From Atopobiaceae bacterium (GTDB lineage: Bacteria > Actinomycetota > Coriobacteriia > Coriobacteriales > Atopobiaceae): a stretch of 64,000 bases of DNA. This document shows positions 53,110-61,717 of this stretch, piece by piece. Every line of letters begins with the position of its first letter. The first letter of the stretch is position 1. The notes under the pieces were generated by a model. That model ran no database searches, had not been told where the DNA came from, and was given only the letters and a program-made list of their open reading frames with translations. The stretch covers positions 1,202,902 to 1,266,901 of the forward strand of contig JAKVOB010000001.1 of NCBI GenBank assembly GCA_022483015.1. The letters are read 5' to 3'. Both the position numbers and the translations under genes were made by a program.

Positions 53110-53149
53110 GGGATCCGCGGGCGACTTCTGCCAAGTCCCCGCGGATCCC
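53110..53149. terminator. Terminator downstream of the pilus-side membrane protein
   Basis: GGGATCCGCGG (53110-53120) pairs with CCGCGGATCCC (53139-53149), with an inner GACTT/AAGTC stem. On the plus strand TTT follows directly. On the minus strand it ends the 53192-53611 transcript. Confidence 0.75.
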
Positions 53150-53191
53150 TTTGGTGCTGTGACGTACGCCGTGCCCCTTTCCCGACCGAGC

Positions 53192-53611
53192 CTACTTCTG
53201 GGCCTCCTTCTGGATGTTGTGACCCAGGACGGTCTCGATATTCGTGATGATCAGGCTCACGAGGGACGTGCCCATCGCGGTGCCCTGGACGGCGGACATG
53301 ACCACCGAGACGACCATGCAGGCCAGCGTGATGTAGCAGATGATCAGGAACGGCTTGATCTTGCTGGGGGTGTTGCAGCCCTTGATGCCCAGGATGGCGA
53401 CGATGAGGTCGAGCACGCTCGCGACGATGAACACGATGCCCACTGAGCCGGTCACCAGCCCTGCGTCGAAGGACTGGCCTTGGACGTCGACCGAGCTGTA
53501 TCCCATCACGGCGAAGCCGGCAAGCATGAGTGCTCCCAGGACGATGCCGATGATGGAGAGTACCAGCATGACGATGCAGATGATCTTGAGTGCCTTGCGT
53601 GATGTGCTCAT
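53192..53611 (-). CDS. Small four-helix membrane protein, unknown function
   Basis: A 139-residue membrane protein with four hydrophobic segments (IICIVMLVLSIIGIVLG, VTGSVGIVFIVASVLDLIV, PFLIICYITLACMVVSVVM and a weaker C-terminal helix). No motif of a known enzyme or transporter is visible; the layout resembles small DUF membrane proteins common in Actinobacteria and Firmicutes. ATG 53611 follows GGGGGAACC, whereas an in-frame start at 53695 lacks support. It is on the same strand as the pilus genes, 119 bases downstream of pilO, with its own terminator after it. A link to the pilus is not demonstrated. Confidence 0.7.
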   Translation of the reverse strand: MSTSRKALKIICIVMLVLSIIGIVLGALMLAGFAVMGYSSVDVQGQSFDAGLVTGSVGIVFIVASVLDLIVAILGIKGCNTPSKIKPFLIICYITLACMVVSVVMSAVQGTAMGTSLVSLIITNIETVLGHNIQKEAQK

Positions 53612-53730
53612 GGTTCCCCCAAACGTCGAATGGACATATGCAGGCGTGGGTGCCGTCCGCACTTTCAAGCTGATACCCAACTGATGCATCCGCATCCCTC
53701 TGGGGACGCATCAGCCTCGCAGGGCTGCCG

Positions 53731-54306
53731 CTAGTCGCTCTCGACGTACGTGATGTGCGCGCTCACGGAATAGGCGGCGGACCCCGTGTTCCCGGTACCT
53801 ATGGTCGACGACGTCTTCTTGGAGCTGGCCGTGGCGATGGTGAACGAGTCGACCGAGCAGGTGTAGGGCCCGTCAGCAAGGGTCGAGATGACGGCCTTGG
53901 CCGCATCGTAGGTGTCGCAGCCGAACGAGACGCTCACCCCGCGTCGCACCACGCCTGCCTGGGTGGTGTCGAGGTCGTCGAACGAGAGGCTGTAGCTGGC
54001 GGTCCCCGAGAGGGCCGTGTCGAGCGTCGACATCACGTTCTTGATGTTGTCGTACTTGGGGGTCGTGCTCGCGGCCGAGCCGGCGGCCTCGTACGAGTCG
54101 ACGGCCTTCTGCATGGTGGTCATCTGCTGGACCTTGGCGGTGTCGATGGTGAGCGTGTCCTGCGCATCGGCGATCTGCTGCTCGAGCGCGGAGGTCTGCT
54201 CCTGAACGCCCTTGAAGACGAGCTCGTACCAGGCCATCGCGATGAGGATGAGGGCGAGAAGAACGATCAGGACCTTCTCGCGCTTTGAGAACGTGTACGT
54301 GAGCAT
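53731..54306 (-). CDS. PilO-like type IV pilus assembly protein
   Basis: A 191-residue protein with a short cytoplasmic start, one membrane helix (REKVLIVLLALILIAMAWYE), then a coiled-coil stretch (EQTSALEQQIADAQDTLTI) and a C-terminal alpha/beta domain, the PilO layout. In pili PilM, PilN and PilO form the alignment complex. It is last in the pilM-pilN-pilO run, 12 bases after pilN. The sequence is divergent from proteobacterial PilO, so the name rests on topology, size and order. The C-terminal domain is rich in Ser/Thr (TASSKKTSSTIGTGNTGSAA). Confidence 0.75.
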   Translation of the reverse strand: MLTYTFSKREKVLIVLLALILIAMAWYELVFKGVQEQTSALEQQIADAQDTLTIDTAKVQQMTTMQKAVDSYEAAGSAASTTPKYDNIKNVMSTLDTALSGTASYSLSFDDLDTTQAGVVRRGVSVSFGCDTYDAAKAVISTLADGPYTCSVDSFTIATASSKKTSSTIGTGNTGSAAYSVSAHITYVESD

Positions 54307-54318
54307 GTGTTCGCCCTC

Positions 54319-54963
54319 CTACTTGGTCGTCGTGGTCGCGGCCGAGGTCGTCGCCGTTGTGGCGTCGGTGCTGCCCACCAGCGTGACGACGAGCGTGGCA
54401 GTGACGTTGGTGGTCGAGGTCTGGGCCGATGCGGTCGAGACGGTGACGTTCGAGACGATGTCATCCTGTCCGAGGGAGGTCGCGATGTCGCCCACGGTGT
54501 CGAGGGAGACCTCGTCGAGGACGATGGAGACCTTCCCTGAGTCGAACGAGAGCGACGACACCTGCGCGCGCGAGGCGACGCGTGCGTCGATGAGTGACAT
54601 GACCTGCTCGGCGCTCACGGAGCTCGAGGTCGAGCTCGTGCCCAGGTAGCTGTCGTACTGCGCCTTGAGGTCGTCATAGCCGGTGAGCTTGGACTCAGCC
54701 GCGGCCACGGCGGACTGCTGCTGCGAGAGCTCCGTCTGCTTCTGGGACACCTGCGAGAGGGGGTCGAAGACGGCGAACTTGGCGAACAGCGCGACGACGA
54801 CCACGAGGATGACGGCCAGGGGGACGGCCTTTCGCGCGTCGATCTCGCGATTGCTTCTGACCATCAGGTTGATGGTGTCCTTCTCGGCGGAGACGGCTCC
54901 CTTGGAGGCCTGGTCCGCGGGATCCTTGGGCTTGCCGATGGGCTTGTTCCAGTCGAGCGCCAT
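54319..54963 (-). CDS. PilN-like type IV pilus assembly protein
   Basis: A 214-residue protein. The first 45 residues are cytoplasmic and contain INLMVRSNREIDARK, comparable to the PilN segment INLLP that binds PilM. A single helix (AVPLAVILVVVVALFAKFAV) and a periplasmic-type coiled coil (QVSQKQTELSQQQSAVAAAE) follow, then a ferredoxin-like domain and a Thr/Ala-rich tail. The start is adjacent to the pilM stop, with GGGGAGG 8 bases upstream. Assignment by topology and by lying between pilM and pilO. Confidence 0.78.
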   Translation of the reverse strand: MALDWNKPIGKPKDPADQASKGAVSAEKDTINLMVRSNREIDARKAVPLAVILVVVVALFAKFAVFDPLSQVSQKQTELSQQQSAVAAAESKLTGYDDLKAQYDSYLGTSSTSSSVSAEQVMSLIDARVASRAQVSSLSFDSGKVSIVLDEVSLDTVGDIATSLGQDDIVSNVTVSTASAQTSTTNVTATLVVTLVGSTDATTATTSAATTTTK

Positions 54964-55968
54964 CTATATCGCCTCCCCTTCGAGAAGCGCCCCGAAGGCG
55001 AGCGCGGCGGAGGGTGCATCGGGCTGGTCCGACAGGCCTGGGACGAGGTCCGCCGCGGACAGCACGTCCACCGAGAGCGAGCCCTCGATGGTGTCGGTGA
55101 GGGGCTTGATGGTGGCGCCGGTGCCCAGGACGCAGGCACGCTCGACGTCCTTGTCGGGGTTCGAGAAGTTGAAGAAGTTCACGACCTTGCTGACCTCGGT
55201 GGCCAGCTGGTCGTAGACGGCCTGGCAGTCGGGGGTCTCGAGCACGCCCTCGAAGTCCGAGCGGCGGTAGGAGGCTGCCGTGTAGGGGTCGATGCCGTAG
55301 ACGTTGGCGATGATGGTGTCGAGGTCGGCGCATCCGACCTCGATGACCTTCGAGGCCTCGTAATGGCTCCCGATGAACAACGTCACCGTGGTGGACGAGA
55401 AGGACACGTTCACCAGCACGAGGCAGGTGGTGTTGTCTGTCGGGTTCTGCGCGATGTGCTCCTTGATCAGGCGTGCGTAGAGGACCTGCACGGGAAGGAC
55501 CGCCTGGGGCTTGAAACCCGCCTTCCTCAAGGCTGCCGTTGCGGACTCGACGAGGTCCTTGCGGGCGGCCGCCGCGAAGAGCTCGAGGCGCTGCGGCTTG
55601 CCCTCCTCGTCGTTCACCACCTCGTCCACCAGATAGTCGAAGACGTAGTCCGAGGTGTCGCCGTTGATGAAGTCACGGAACTCGTAGGGCAGGTTGAGCG
55701 CGAGCTCCTTCTGACTCATGGCCGGCAGCGTCACATGCCGGAAGAAGGAGGTCGTCTCGTTGAGTGCGAGGGCGCACGAGCGGGCGCGGATGTGCTCGTC
55801 CCGCCGGAGGTCCTTGAGGAACGTCGCGAGCGAGGCGGGCGAGGTGATGCGGTCCTCGCCCACGAGGTTCTCGGGCATCTGCGTCGTGATGAGGCGGACG
55901 TCCCCGTCACGAACGGCGATGTTGCAGTTGCCGTGGCCGATGTCGATGCCGACATACGAGGCTGCCAT
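54964..55968 (-). CDS. PilM-like actin-fold ATPase of the type IV pilus
   Basis: A 334-residue actin-like ATPase of the PilM family. The phosphate-1 motif reads YVGIDIGHGNCNIAV, and the middle has ALALNETTSFFRHVTLPAMSQKEL and LNLPYEFRDFI, typical of PilM, where a groove takes the PilN N-terminus. A phosphate-2-like LVNVSFSSTTVTLFIG and adenosine motif VLGTGATIKPL (usual GGG altered to GTG) follow. It probably sits at the inner membrane platform. The gene is preceded by 132 bases downstream of pilD and may have its own promoter there, although none is clear. Confidence 0.88.
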   Translation of the reverse strand: MAASYVGIDIGHGNCNIAVRDGDVRLITTQMPENLVGEDRITSPASLATFLKDLRRDEHIRARSCALALNETTSFFRHVTLPAMSQKELALNLPYEFRDFINGDTSDYVFDYLVDEVVNDEEGKPQRLELFAAAARKDLVESATAALRKAGFKPQAVLPVQVLYARLIKEHIAQNPTDNTTCLVLVNVSFSSTTVTLFIGSHYEASKVIEVGCADLDTIIANVYGIDPYTAASYRRSDFEGVLETPDCQAVYDQLATEVSKVVNFFNFSNPDKDVERACVLGTGATIKPLTDTIEGSLSVDVLSAADLVPGLSDQPDAPSAALAFGALLEGEAI

Positions 55969-56100
55969 GCTGCTCCTCCCGTGCGGTCTTGGATGCTTCC
56001 ATACTGCTTCAGGCTGTACCCATTCTAAGGGGTTCTGGTCCGCGACCTGCCAGAAGATGGTCTGATGGCCGCATGCGACCCGTGAGTGGGCGGCAGAGGC

Positions 56101-56928
56101 CTAGAACAGTCCCAGGTACCAGGTCACGATGGGCGCGCCACAGAGCATCGTGAGCCAGGCCGCCACGGCGATGGCGGGCCCGAAGGGGAAGGTCCCGTGG
56201 CCCGAGGTGGTGGCGTCGTCCTCGTCGTCGTGGGGGAGGAGCCCCGGGACGAGCGCGAGCACGAGGCCCAGCACGCAGGCCACGATGACGAGCAGCAGGC
56301 TCTGCTGCCAGCCGAAGTAGAGGCCGCAGACGGCCAGCAGCTTGAGGTCGCCGCCACCCATGCTGGCCCGCCCCAGCACGTGGTCCATCACGAGCACGAT
56401 GACGAGCAGCGGGATGCCGATGGCGGCGGCCCCCACGAGGGAGTCCGTGAGCAGCGTCAGCACCTCTCCGCCGGTCAGCGCCACGTAGCCGATGTAGGCT
56501 GCGCGGATGAGGAGGGCGGCCACGATGCAGCCGTTGGGGATGGTGCGGTCGTCGAGGTCGGTCAGGGTGAGCACCACGAGCACGCTGGCGAAGGCGAGCA
56601 GCTCGACGGTCTGGGCCGTGAGGTCGTAGCGGGCGACGATCGAGACGTAGATCACGGCGGTCAGTGCCTCGCTCACCGGGCAGCGGGCCGAGATGTGCTC
56701 CCCGCAGTAGCGGCAGCGGCCGTGGAGGGCGAGCCAGCTTGCCACGGGCACGAGGTCGGCGGGCCCCAGCACATGGCCGCACGAGTCGCAATGGGAGCGC
56801 CCACGCAGGACCGATCCGCCATGGACGGCCCGCCAGGCGACGCATCCCAGGAAGCTCCCCATGACCAGGCCCAGCAGGGCGGTGACGGCGAGCGAGTAGA
56901 CCGTGATGAGGGGCGTGGCATACAGCAT
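56101..56928 (-). CDS. pilD: Prepilin peptidase PilD
   Basis: A 275-residue bifunctional prepilin peptidase/N-methyltransferase. The N-terminal part has GSFLGCVAWR and a zinc site of two Cys-x-x-Cys pairs (CDSCGH and CRYCGEH). The two catalytic aspartates of the aspartyl peptidase are in LTDLDDRTIPN and MGGGDLKLLA. About eight membrane helices surround them. It cleaves the leader of the pilins below after Gly and methylates the new N-terminus. It is separated from the pilin gene by an inserted ADP-ribosylglycohydrolase gene on the other strand. Confidence 0.94.
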   Translation of the reverse strand: MLYATPLITVYSLAVTALLGLVMGSFLGCVAWRAVHGGSVLRGRSHCDSCGHVLGPADLVPVASWLALHGRCRYCGEHISARCPVSEALTAVIYVSIVARYDLTAQTVELLAFASVLVVLTLTDLDDRTIPNGCIVAALLIRAAYIGYVALTGGEVLTLLTDSLVGAAAIGIPLLVIVLVMDHVLGRASMGGGDLKLLAVCGLYFGWQQSLLLVIVACVLGLVLALVPGLLPHDDEDDATTSGHGTFPFGPAIAVAAWLTMLCGAPIVTWYLGLF

Positions 56929-57031
56929 GGGCGGGCCTTTCGGTGGTTGCGTGCGACCAGCCTACCACGAGGGTGCCGGGGAATCGACAGGGCGGCCCGT
57001 GCGCGCGCCGGGGAATCGACCGACTGGGGTC

Positions 57032-57155
57032 GACGTAGCGCATCAGGCACCTTTTGGGGGCATAGAAGGTGCCTGATGCGCTACGTCAACGAAGGAGAGG
57101 GTCGGTCGGCGGGGGAGTGCGCCATGCCGGCGAGAGGAACGGGCAGGGTCGAGGG
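57032..57155. repeat. 124-bp direct repeat with 22-bp hairpin, copy 1
   Basis: The unit starts with a perfect inverted repeat (22 bases GACGTAGCGCATCAGGCACC-TT, then its complement) and continues through GAAGGAGAGGGTCGG to GGTCGAGGG. An identical-looking copy lies at 58529-58652. It is placed between pilD and the ADP-ribosylglycohydrolase gene. Just upstream, a 14-base direct repeat GCCGGGGAATCGAC occurs at 56975-56988 and 57007-57020. Confidence 0.9.
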
Positions 57156-57217
57156 TCAATTTATGTCCCGGAGGGTCGCTACCCTCTCGGCAGGGCCACT
57201 ACCAAGGAGGAGCCACC

Positions 57218-58480
57218 ATGGATGATTCTGCTACTGCCACATGCTCGCGTGCCGTTGCCACCGCGTCTGGCCAGGTGCCGGGTGAGGTGGCTGCCGCGGA
57301 CGGGTCGGCCATGTCCTCCCGTAGGCCGCAGGAGGAGGCACTCCTCGACAAGTTCAGGGGATGTCTCGTGGCTGGTGCTGCTGGTGATGCCTTGGGCTAT
57401 CCGGTGGAGTTCATGTCGGCCGCCCAGATACGAGCCGTCCATGGTCCGGACGGCATGCGTGACTTGCCACGTGATCCGCAGACGGGCCTTGCCCTCGTGA
57501 GTGACGATACGCAGATGACCCTCTTCACGGCGGCAGGGATCCTGGTCGGGGCGACGCGCCACCGCCTCTATGGTGTGGCAGCCTCGCCCGACTACTATGC
57601 CTGGCGGTCCTACCTCGACTGGCTGCACACGCAGGAGCCCGAGGGTCCGGCAGGCCCACATGAGTCGTGGCTCGCAGACGTCGAGGCGCTCCGGGACCGT
57701 CGTGCGCCGGGGCGGACCTGCCTTGCGGAGCTCGAGTACGGCCGTGCAGGCAGTGTCGATGAGCCGCTCAACGACTCCAAGGGCTGCGGCGGTGTCATGC
57801 GCGTGGCGCCGGTGGGGCTGCTCTTCGGTGCCGAGAGGGACGGGTGGGTCGATGGCGCCGGCGCCCTGGACGACGTCGCGCTCCTGGCTGCTGACGTGGC
57901 GGCCGTGACCCATGGCAACCCGCTTGGCTACATCCCGGCCGCTGCTGCCGCCTACCTCGTGCATCGCTGTGCCTACGAGGTGGGCTCGCGTGAGGGCGAC
58001 CGCCAGGCACGCCTCATGCGGATGGTGGACGAGTGCTGCGAGCGCCTGTCGGTCTGGTTCCCGCGGCAGGCGTCTGCCACGCAAGCGGTGTCGGACCTCC
58101 TCCGCCAGGCGATGGGCCTGGCGGGAAAGGACGTCCCTGACGAGGAGGCCGTGTGCGAGCTGGGGGAGGGCTGGGTTGCCGAGGAGACCTTGGCGATAGC
58201 GGTCTGCGCATGCCTACGCCATGCCGATGACGTGCCGGCGGCGCTCGCCGCGGCCGTGGACCACGATGGCGACAGTGACTCGTGTGGCGCGGTGGCCGGC
58301 AACATCATGGGGGCCATGCATGGTATGTCCGGTATCGACCCTGCCTGGCTGCAGGGCCTCGAGCTCGAGGATGTGACCATCGCCATAGCGGATGACCTCG
58401 TCGATGTCGCGACCGGCAGGTGGGACGTGGCCACGACCGAGCGGCTCGCGGCCCGGTACCCGGGCGGGCCCGAGGCCTGA
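57218..58480 (+). CDS. ADP-ribosylglycohydrolase family protein
   Basis: A 420-residue protein of the ADP-ribosylglycohydrolase (DraG/ARH) family, which removes ADP-ribose from proteins or nucleic acids. The metal sites are visible: GDALGYPVEF, then SDDTQMTLF (Asp-Asp-Thr) and the C-terminal VDHDGDSDSCGAVAGNIMGA (Asp-His-Asp-Gly-Asp-Ser-Asp). About 40 N-terminal residues precede the fold. ATG 57218 has AAGGAGG. It lies on the plus strand between minus-strand pilus genes and is flanked by two 124-bp direct repeats, so it was probably inserted. The ADP-ribosylated target and the matching transferase are not in this window. Confidence 0.9.
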   Translation: MDDSATATCSRAVATASGQVPGEVAAADGSAMSSRRPQEEALLDKFRGCLVAGAAGDALGYPVEFMSAAQIRAVHGPDGMRDLPRDPQTGLALVSDDTQMTLFTAAGILVGATRHRLYGVAASPDYYAWRSYLDWLHTQEPEGPAGPHESWLADVEALRDRRAPGRTCLAELEYGRAGSVDEPLNDSKGCGGVMRVAPVGLLFGAERDGWVDGAGALDDVALLAADVAAVTHGNPLGYIPAAAAAYLVHRCAYEVGSREGDRQARLMRMVDECCERLSVWFPRQASATQAVSDLLRQAMGLAGKDVPDEEAVCELGEGWVAEETLAIAVCACLRHADDVPAALAAAVDHDGDSDSCGAVAGNIMGAMHGMSGIDPAWLQGLELEDVTIAIADDLVDVATGRWDVATTERLAARYPGGPEA

Positions 58481-58528
58481 GGCTGTCCGGTCGGGGATGA
58501 TGCGGCGACATCCGTACGGCTATGCGTT

Positions 58529-58652
58529 GACGTAGCGCATCAGGCACCTTTTGGGGGCATAGAAGGTGCCTGATGCGCTACGTCAACGAAGGAGAGGGTC
58601 GGTCGGCGGGGGAGTGCGCCATGCCGGCGAGAGGAACGGGCAGGGTCGAGGG
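58529..58652. repeat. 124-bp direct repeat with 22-bp hairpin, copy 2
   Basis: Second copy of the 57032-57155 unit, in the same orientation, 1497 bases downstream, following the ADP-ribosylglycohydrolase stop by 48 bases. I saw no difference between copies by eye. The perfect hairpin at its start may also terminate plus-strand transcription. Confidence 0.9.
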
Positions 58653-58693
58653 ACGCAGGTGGGATGCGGGGCCGGGAGGCGTGGAAGCGCAGC

Positions 58694-58723
58694 AAAAAAC
58701 GGGGCCGCCGAAGCGACCCCGTT
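58694..58723 (-). terminator. Terminator of the pilin transcript
   Basis: On the minus strand AACGGGG / CCCCGTT forms a stem around GTCGCTTCGGCGGC-type loop sequence and is followed by six T. It lies 41 bases past the pilin stop, so the long pilin-side operon ends here, before the inserted gene. Confidence 0.85.
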
Positions 58724-58764
58724 CCTTTGCACTGTCAAATGCAGTGACTGCTTACTGACAAGCT

Positions 58765-59166
58765 CTACGAGGTCGCACCAGTAATTACGGCCGGGTCGTA
58801 ATTCATGGTCTCTGTGCCAGATGCTCCCGGGCCGGTGACGGTAATCACGCTTGTACCGTCAATTGTGACTGTGCAACCTGAAAGGGCATCAGATCCGAGA
58901 TCGGTGGAAATCTGCGTAACGAAATCACCAGCAGCAATGTCCGTACCGTCGGTAAGGTACGTGGCCGTGACGGTGGCCAGCTCGCTCCGCGTGTTTGCGG
59001 CACCCGTGGCCAGGTGGGCCTTGTCAAGCTGCGTCGTGAACACCGGGATGGCGATGGCAATGAGGACCGCGATGATGGCGACGACGATCAACATCTCCAT
59101 CAGGGTGAAGCCCTTCTTGCCTTCCTTCTGCAGCTCGGCCTTGCGTGCCTTGATCATCTCAACCAT
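58765..59166 (-). CDS. Type IV pilin (major-pilin-like prepilin)
   Basis: A 133-residue type IVa-like pilin. After an 18-residue charged leader ending KEGKK, the processing site G19-F20 reads GKKG/FTLMEM, with the conserved Glu at mature position 5, then the hydrophobic spine LIVVAIIAVLIAIAIPVF. The mature part is about 114 residues with a compact Ser/Thr/Gly-rich head. GAGGGG sits 6 bases before ATG 59166. Its small size suggests either the major pilin or a competence-type pilin. It is the last gene of the pilB-pilT-pilC run before the terminator. Confidence 0.93.
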   Translation of the reverse strand: MVEMIKARKAELQKEGKKGFTLMEMLIVVAIIAVLIAIAIPVFTTQLDKAHLATGAANTRSELATVTATYLTDGTDIAAGDFVTQISTDLGSDALSGCTVTIDGTSVITVTGPGASGTETMNYDPAVITGATS

Positions 59167-59335
59167 GGCTACCCCTCTCTATGCGGGACCCGCCTTTGCA
59201 GGTTCCCTTGTCCTTCACTTCAATTGCAGTATTCCCTAATTCCCTCGTTTTGGTCAACGGAACTTCCCTGAGCGGTCGATATGCGCCCTGAACGCATTCA
59301 GATAACTGCCGTCCTCGCCCTCGGGCCCGCAAGAC

Positions 59336-60547
59336 CTACGCCGTGATGCCGCCGTAGATGTCGAACACGGGCAGGTAGACGGCCAGCAGGAGCACGCACA
59401 CGATCACGGCCAGGATAACGATGGTCACCGGCTCCATGATCGAGAGCGCCCGCGACGTCGAGGTGGCGACCTCGTTGTCGTAGTAGTCGCCCAGCACCTT
59501 GAGGGTGTACTCCAACGTGCCGGTCTGCTCGCCCACGCCGCACATCTCGCAGACCATGTCGGGGTAGGCCTCCGTCTTGGCGAGCGAGTCTGCCAGGGGC
59601 TTGCCGGCCTCGAGGTCGGGCTGGATCGAGGCGAGGTTCGCGGACATCCAGTAGTTGTTGATGGACCTGGCCGTGACCTCCACCGACTTCACGATGGAGA
59701 GCCCCGCCTCCATCATCACCGACATGGTCCCGGCGAACTGGCTCGCCGAGCTCATGCGGGTGATGCGGCCGATCACGGGGATGCGGCAGCCCAGGTGGCT
59801 CCACCACATGTGGAAGTCGTCGTTCTTCTTGGCGAACTTGACGCCGATGAACAGCGCCACGACGAAGCCGGCGATGACCAGGAAGTAGCGCGTCCAGAAG
59901 TGCGAGGAGTCGATCACGAACTGCGTGACCGCGGGGAGCGTCAGGTTCATGGACGTGAACGTCGACTCGAAGATGGGCACGGCGTAGACCATGATGACGG
60001 CGACCACGATCACGGCGACGCCCAGCACGAAGCAGGGATAGATCATCGAGCTCGTGACCCGCGACTTGGTCTTGGCGGACTTCTCGTAGTACTCGGCCAG
60101 GCGGGCGAACACCACGTCCAGGCTGCCCGACTCCTCGCCGGCCCGTACCGTCTCGATGAAGGTGAGCGGCAGTCCCGTGCCCTTCTCGGCGAAGCTGTCG
60201 GCAAGGCCGTGGCCTGCGGCGACATCCTCTGACACGTCGAGCAGCAGCTTCTTCAGGGTCTTGTCGTCTGACTGGCCCGACACGAGCTGCAGGCAGCGCA
60301 CGATGGGCATGCCCGTCTTCAGGATGATGGACAGCTGGTTGCACGTGATCGAGAGGGCCTTGTCCTTGGTGCGGTGCCCACCGAGTCGCAGGTCGATGTC
60401 GTGCTCGCCCGCCGTCTCCTCGATGGACTCGATGACGAGGCCGTTGGCCTTCAGGGCGTCGACGGCCTCGGCCTGCGTATGAGCCTCGAAGATGCCATCG
60501 ACCTCGGCGCCTGCGCTGGTCCGTCCGGTGTACTTGAATGCCTTCAT
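59336..60547 (-). CDS. Type IV pilus platform protein PilC (GspF family)
   Basis: A 403-residue inner-membrane platform protein of the PilC/GspF family. Two repeats of the T2SF domain are seen, each with a helical domain (SIILKTGMPIVRCLQLVSG and SVMMEAGLSIVKSVEVTARS) and membrane segments (FVLGVAVIVVAVIMVYAVPI, YFLVIAGFVVALFIGVKF, and the C-terminal IVILAVIVCVLLLAVYLPVF). It couples the ATPases to pilin extraction. The start MKAFKYTGRTSAG is typical. It follows pilT by 54 bases; a 169-base gap to the pilin gene downstream contains no clear element. Confidence 0.93.
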   Translation of the reverse strand: MKAFKYTGRTSAGAEVDGIFEAHTQAEAVDALKANGLVIESIEETAGEHDIDLRLGGHRTKDKALSITCNQLSIILKTGMPIVRCLQLVSGQSDDKTLKKLLLDVSEDVAAGHGLADSFAEKGTGLPLTFIETVRAGEESGSLDVVFARLAEYYEKSAKTKSRVTSSMIYPCFVLGVAVIVVAVIMVYAVPIFESTFTSMNLTLPAVTQFVIDSSHFWTRYFLVIAGFVVALFIGVKFAKKNDDFHMWWSHLGCRIPVIGRITRMSSASQFAGTMSVMMEAGLSIVKSVEVTARSINNYWMSANLASIQPDLEAGKPLADSLAKTEAYPDMVCEMCGVGEQTGTLEYTLKVLGDYYDNEVATSTSRALSIMEPVTIVILAVIVCVLLLAVYLPVFDIYGGITA

Positions 60548-60601
60548 GCGTGCCTTCCTTCGCGTCCTGCGTATGTGGCGGCCAGCTGGCCGCCGTGCGT
60601 G

Positions 60602-61690
60602 CTAGCGAGCGCTCCGCTTGACGTAGTCGGGGTCGTTGGCGGCCTCGATGGCGGTCTGGGCAGAGATGCTCCGCTCGCGCACCATGCGCACGAGCATGTT
60701 GTCCATGGTGATGCTGCCGAGCTCCGCCGTGGTGGCCAGCGTGTTCTCGATCTGCGGGGTCTTGCCCTCGCGGATGAGGTTCCGGATGGCGCTGTTCACC
60801 ATCATGACCTCGCACGCGACCACGCGGCCATGCCCCTCTCGCCGTACCAGGAGCTGCTGCGAGAGCACCGCGTCGAGCGTCATCGAGAGCTGCATCCTGA
60901 TCTGGCGCTGTCGTGCCTCGGGGAAGACCCCCACCAGGCGGTCGATGGAGTCCGCCGCGCTCTTGGTGTGGAGCGTCCCGAAGACGAGGTGGCCCGTCTC
61001 GGCGGCGGTCAGCGCGGTCTCGATGGTGTCGAGGTCGCGGAGCTCGCCGATGAGAATCACGTCGGGGTCCTCGCGCAGGATGGCCCGGAGGCCGTCGGCG
61101 TAGGAGCGGGTGTCATGGCCGATCTCGCGCTGGTCGATGCTCGCGCGGTCGGGCTCGTAGAGGTACTCGATGGGGTCCTCGAGGGTGATGATGTGGTCGG
61201 GGCGGGTGTGGTTGACCTGGTTCAGGATCGCGGCCAGGGTGGTCGACTTGCCGGAGCCCGTCTCGCCGGTGACGATGATGATGCCCTTGTTGTGGCTGGG
61301 GAACTCGCTCACCACGGGCGGCAGGCCCAGGGTGTCGAGCTCGGGGATGACGTCGGCCAGCAGGCGCACGGCCAGGCAGACCGAGCCACGGCTGCGGTAG
61401 AGGTTGAGGCGGCAGCGCACGCCAGCGTAGGTGCCGGCCATGTCGAGCTCGCCTATGCGTGCGACCTGCTCGTAGGCATCCCCTGCCACGTGGCGGGCGA
61501 GGACCTCGGTGTCCGCCGGTGTGAGGGGCCGCGACGAGGCATCCTGGAGCGCGCCGTCCACGCGGACGCGGACGGCCACGCCGGCCGCCAGGTGGACGTC
61601 GGAGGCGCCCATGCCGTGGGCGGCGTCGACGATGTCCTCGAAGCTCCCGATGCCTTCGAGCTCGGCACTCCTGCTCGTCTGATCGTGCAT
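60602..61690 (-). CDS. pilT: Twitching-motility ATPase PilT
   Basis: A 362-residue hexameric ATPase that powers pilus retraction. Motifs: Walker A TGETGSGKSTT, Asp box IITLEDPIEYL, Walker B VILIGELRDLDT, His box GHLVFGTLHTKSAA, and the PilT-specific AIRNLIREGK near the C-terminus. N-terminal PAS-like half ends with SDVHLAAG. Presence of both PilT and PilB indicates an active, retractable pilus (twitching, adhesion or DNA uptake). It lies 27 bases after pilB. Confidence 0.95.
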   Translation of the reverse strand: MHDQTSRSAELEGIGSFEDIVDAAHGMGASDVHLAAGVAVRVRVDGALQDASSRPLTPADTEVLARHVAGDAYEQVARIGELDMAGTYAGVRCRLNLYRSRGSVCLAVRLLADVIPELDTLGLPPVVSEFPSHNKGIIIVTGETGSGKSTTLAAILNQVNHTRPDHIITLEDPIEYLYEPDRASIDQREIGHDTRSYADGLRAILREDPDVILIGELRDLDTIETALTAAETGHLVFGTLHTKSAADSIDRLVGVFPEARQRQIRMQLSMTLDAVLSQQLLVRREGHGRVVACEVMMVNSAIRNLIREGKTPQIENTLATTAELGSITMDNMLVRMVRERSISAQTAIEAANDPDYVKRSAR

Positions 61691-61717
61691 GCTCGGTCCC
61701 CCCCCTGGGTCTGGTCG

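Noticed and set aside
57032-57089. Simple transcription terminator only
   Set aside because: The hairpin alone could terminate, but the conserved 65 bases after it and the identical second copy show a larger repeat unit.
58529-58784. Small plus-strand open frames of 61-72 codons starting in the repeat
   Set aside because: They begin inside the duplicated hairpin unit and run into the pilin terminator; the same frame start occurs in copy 1 with a different tail, so they are not conserved proteins.
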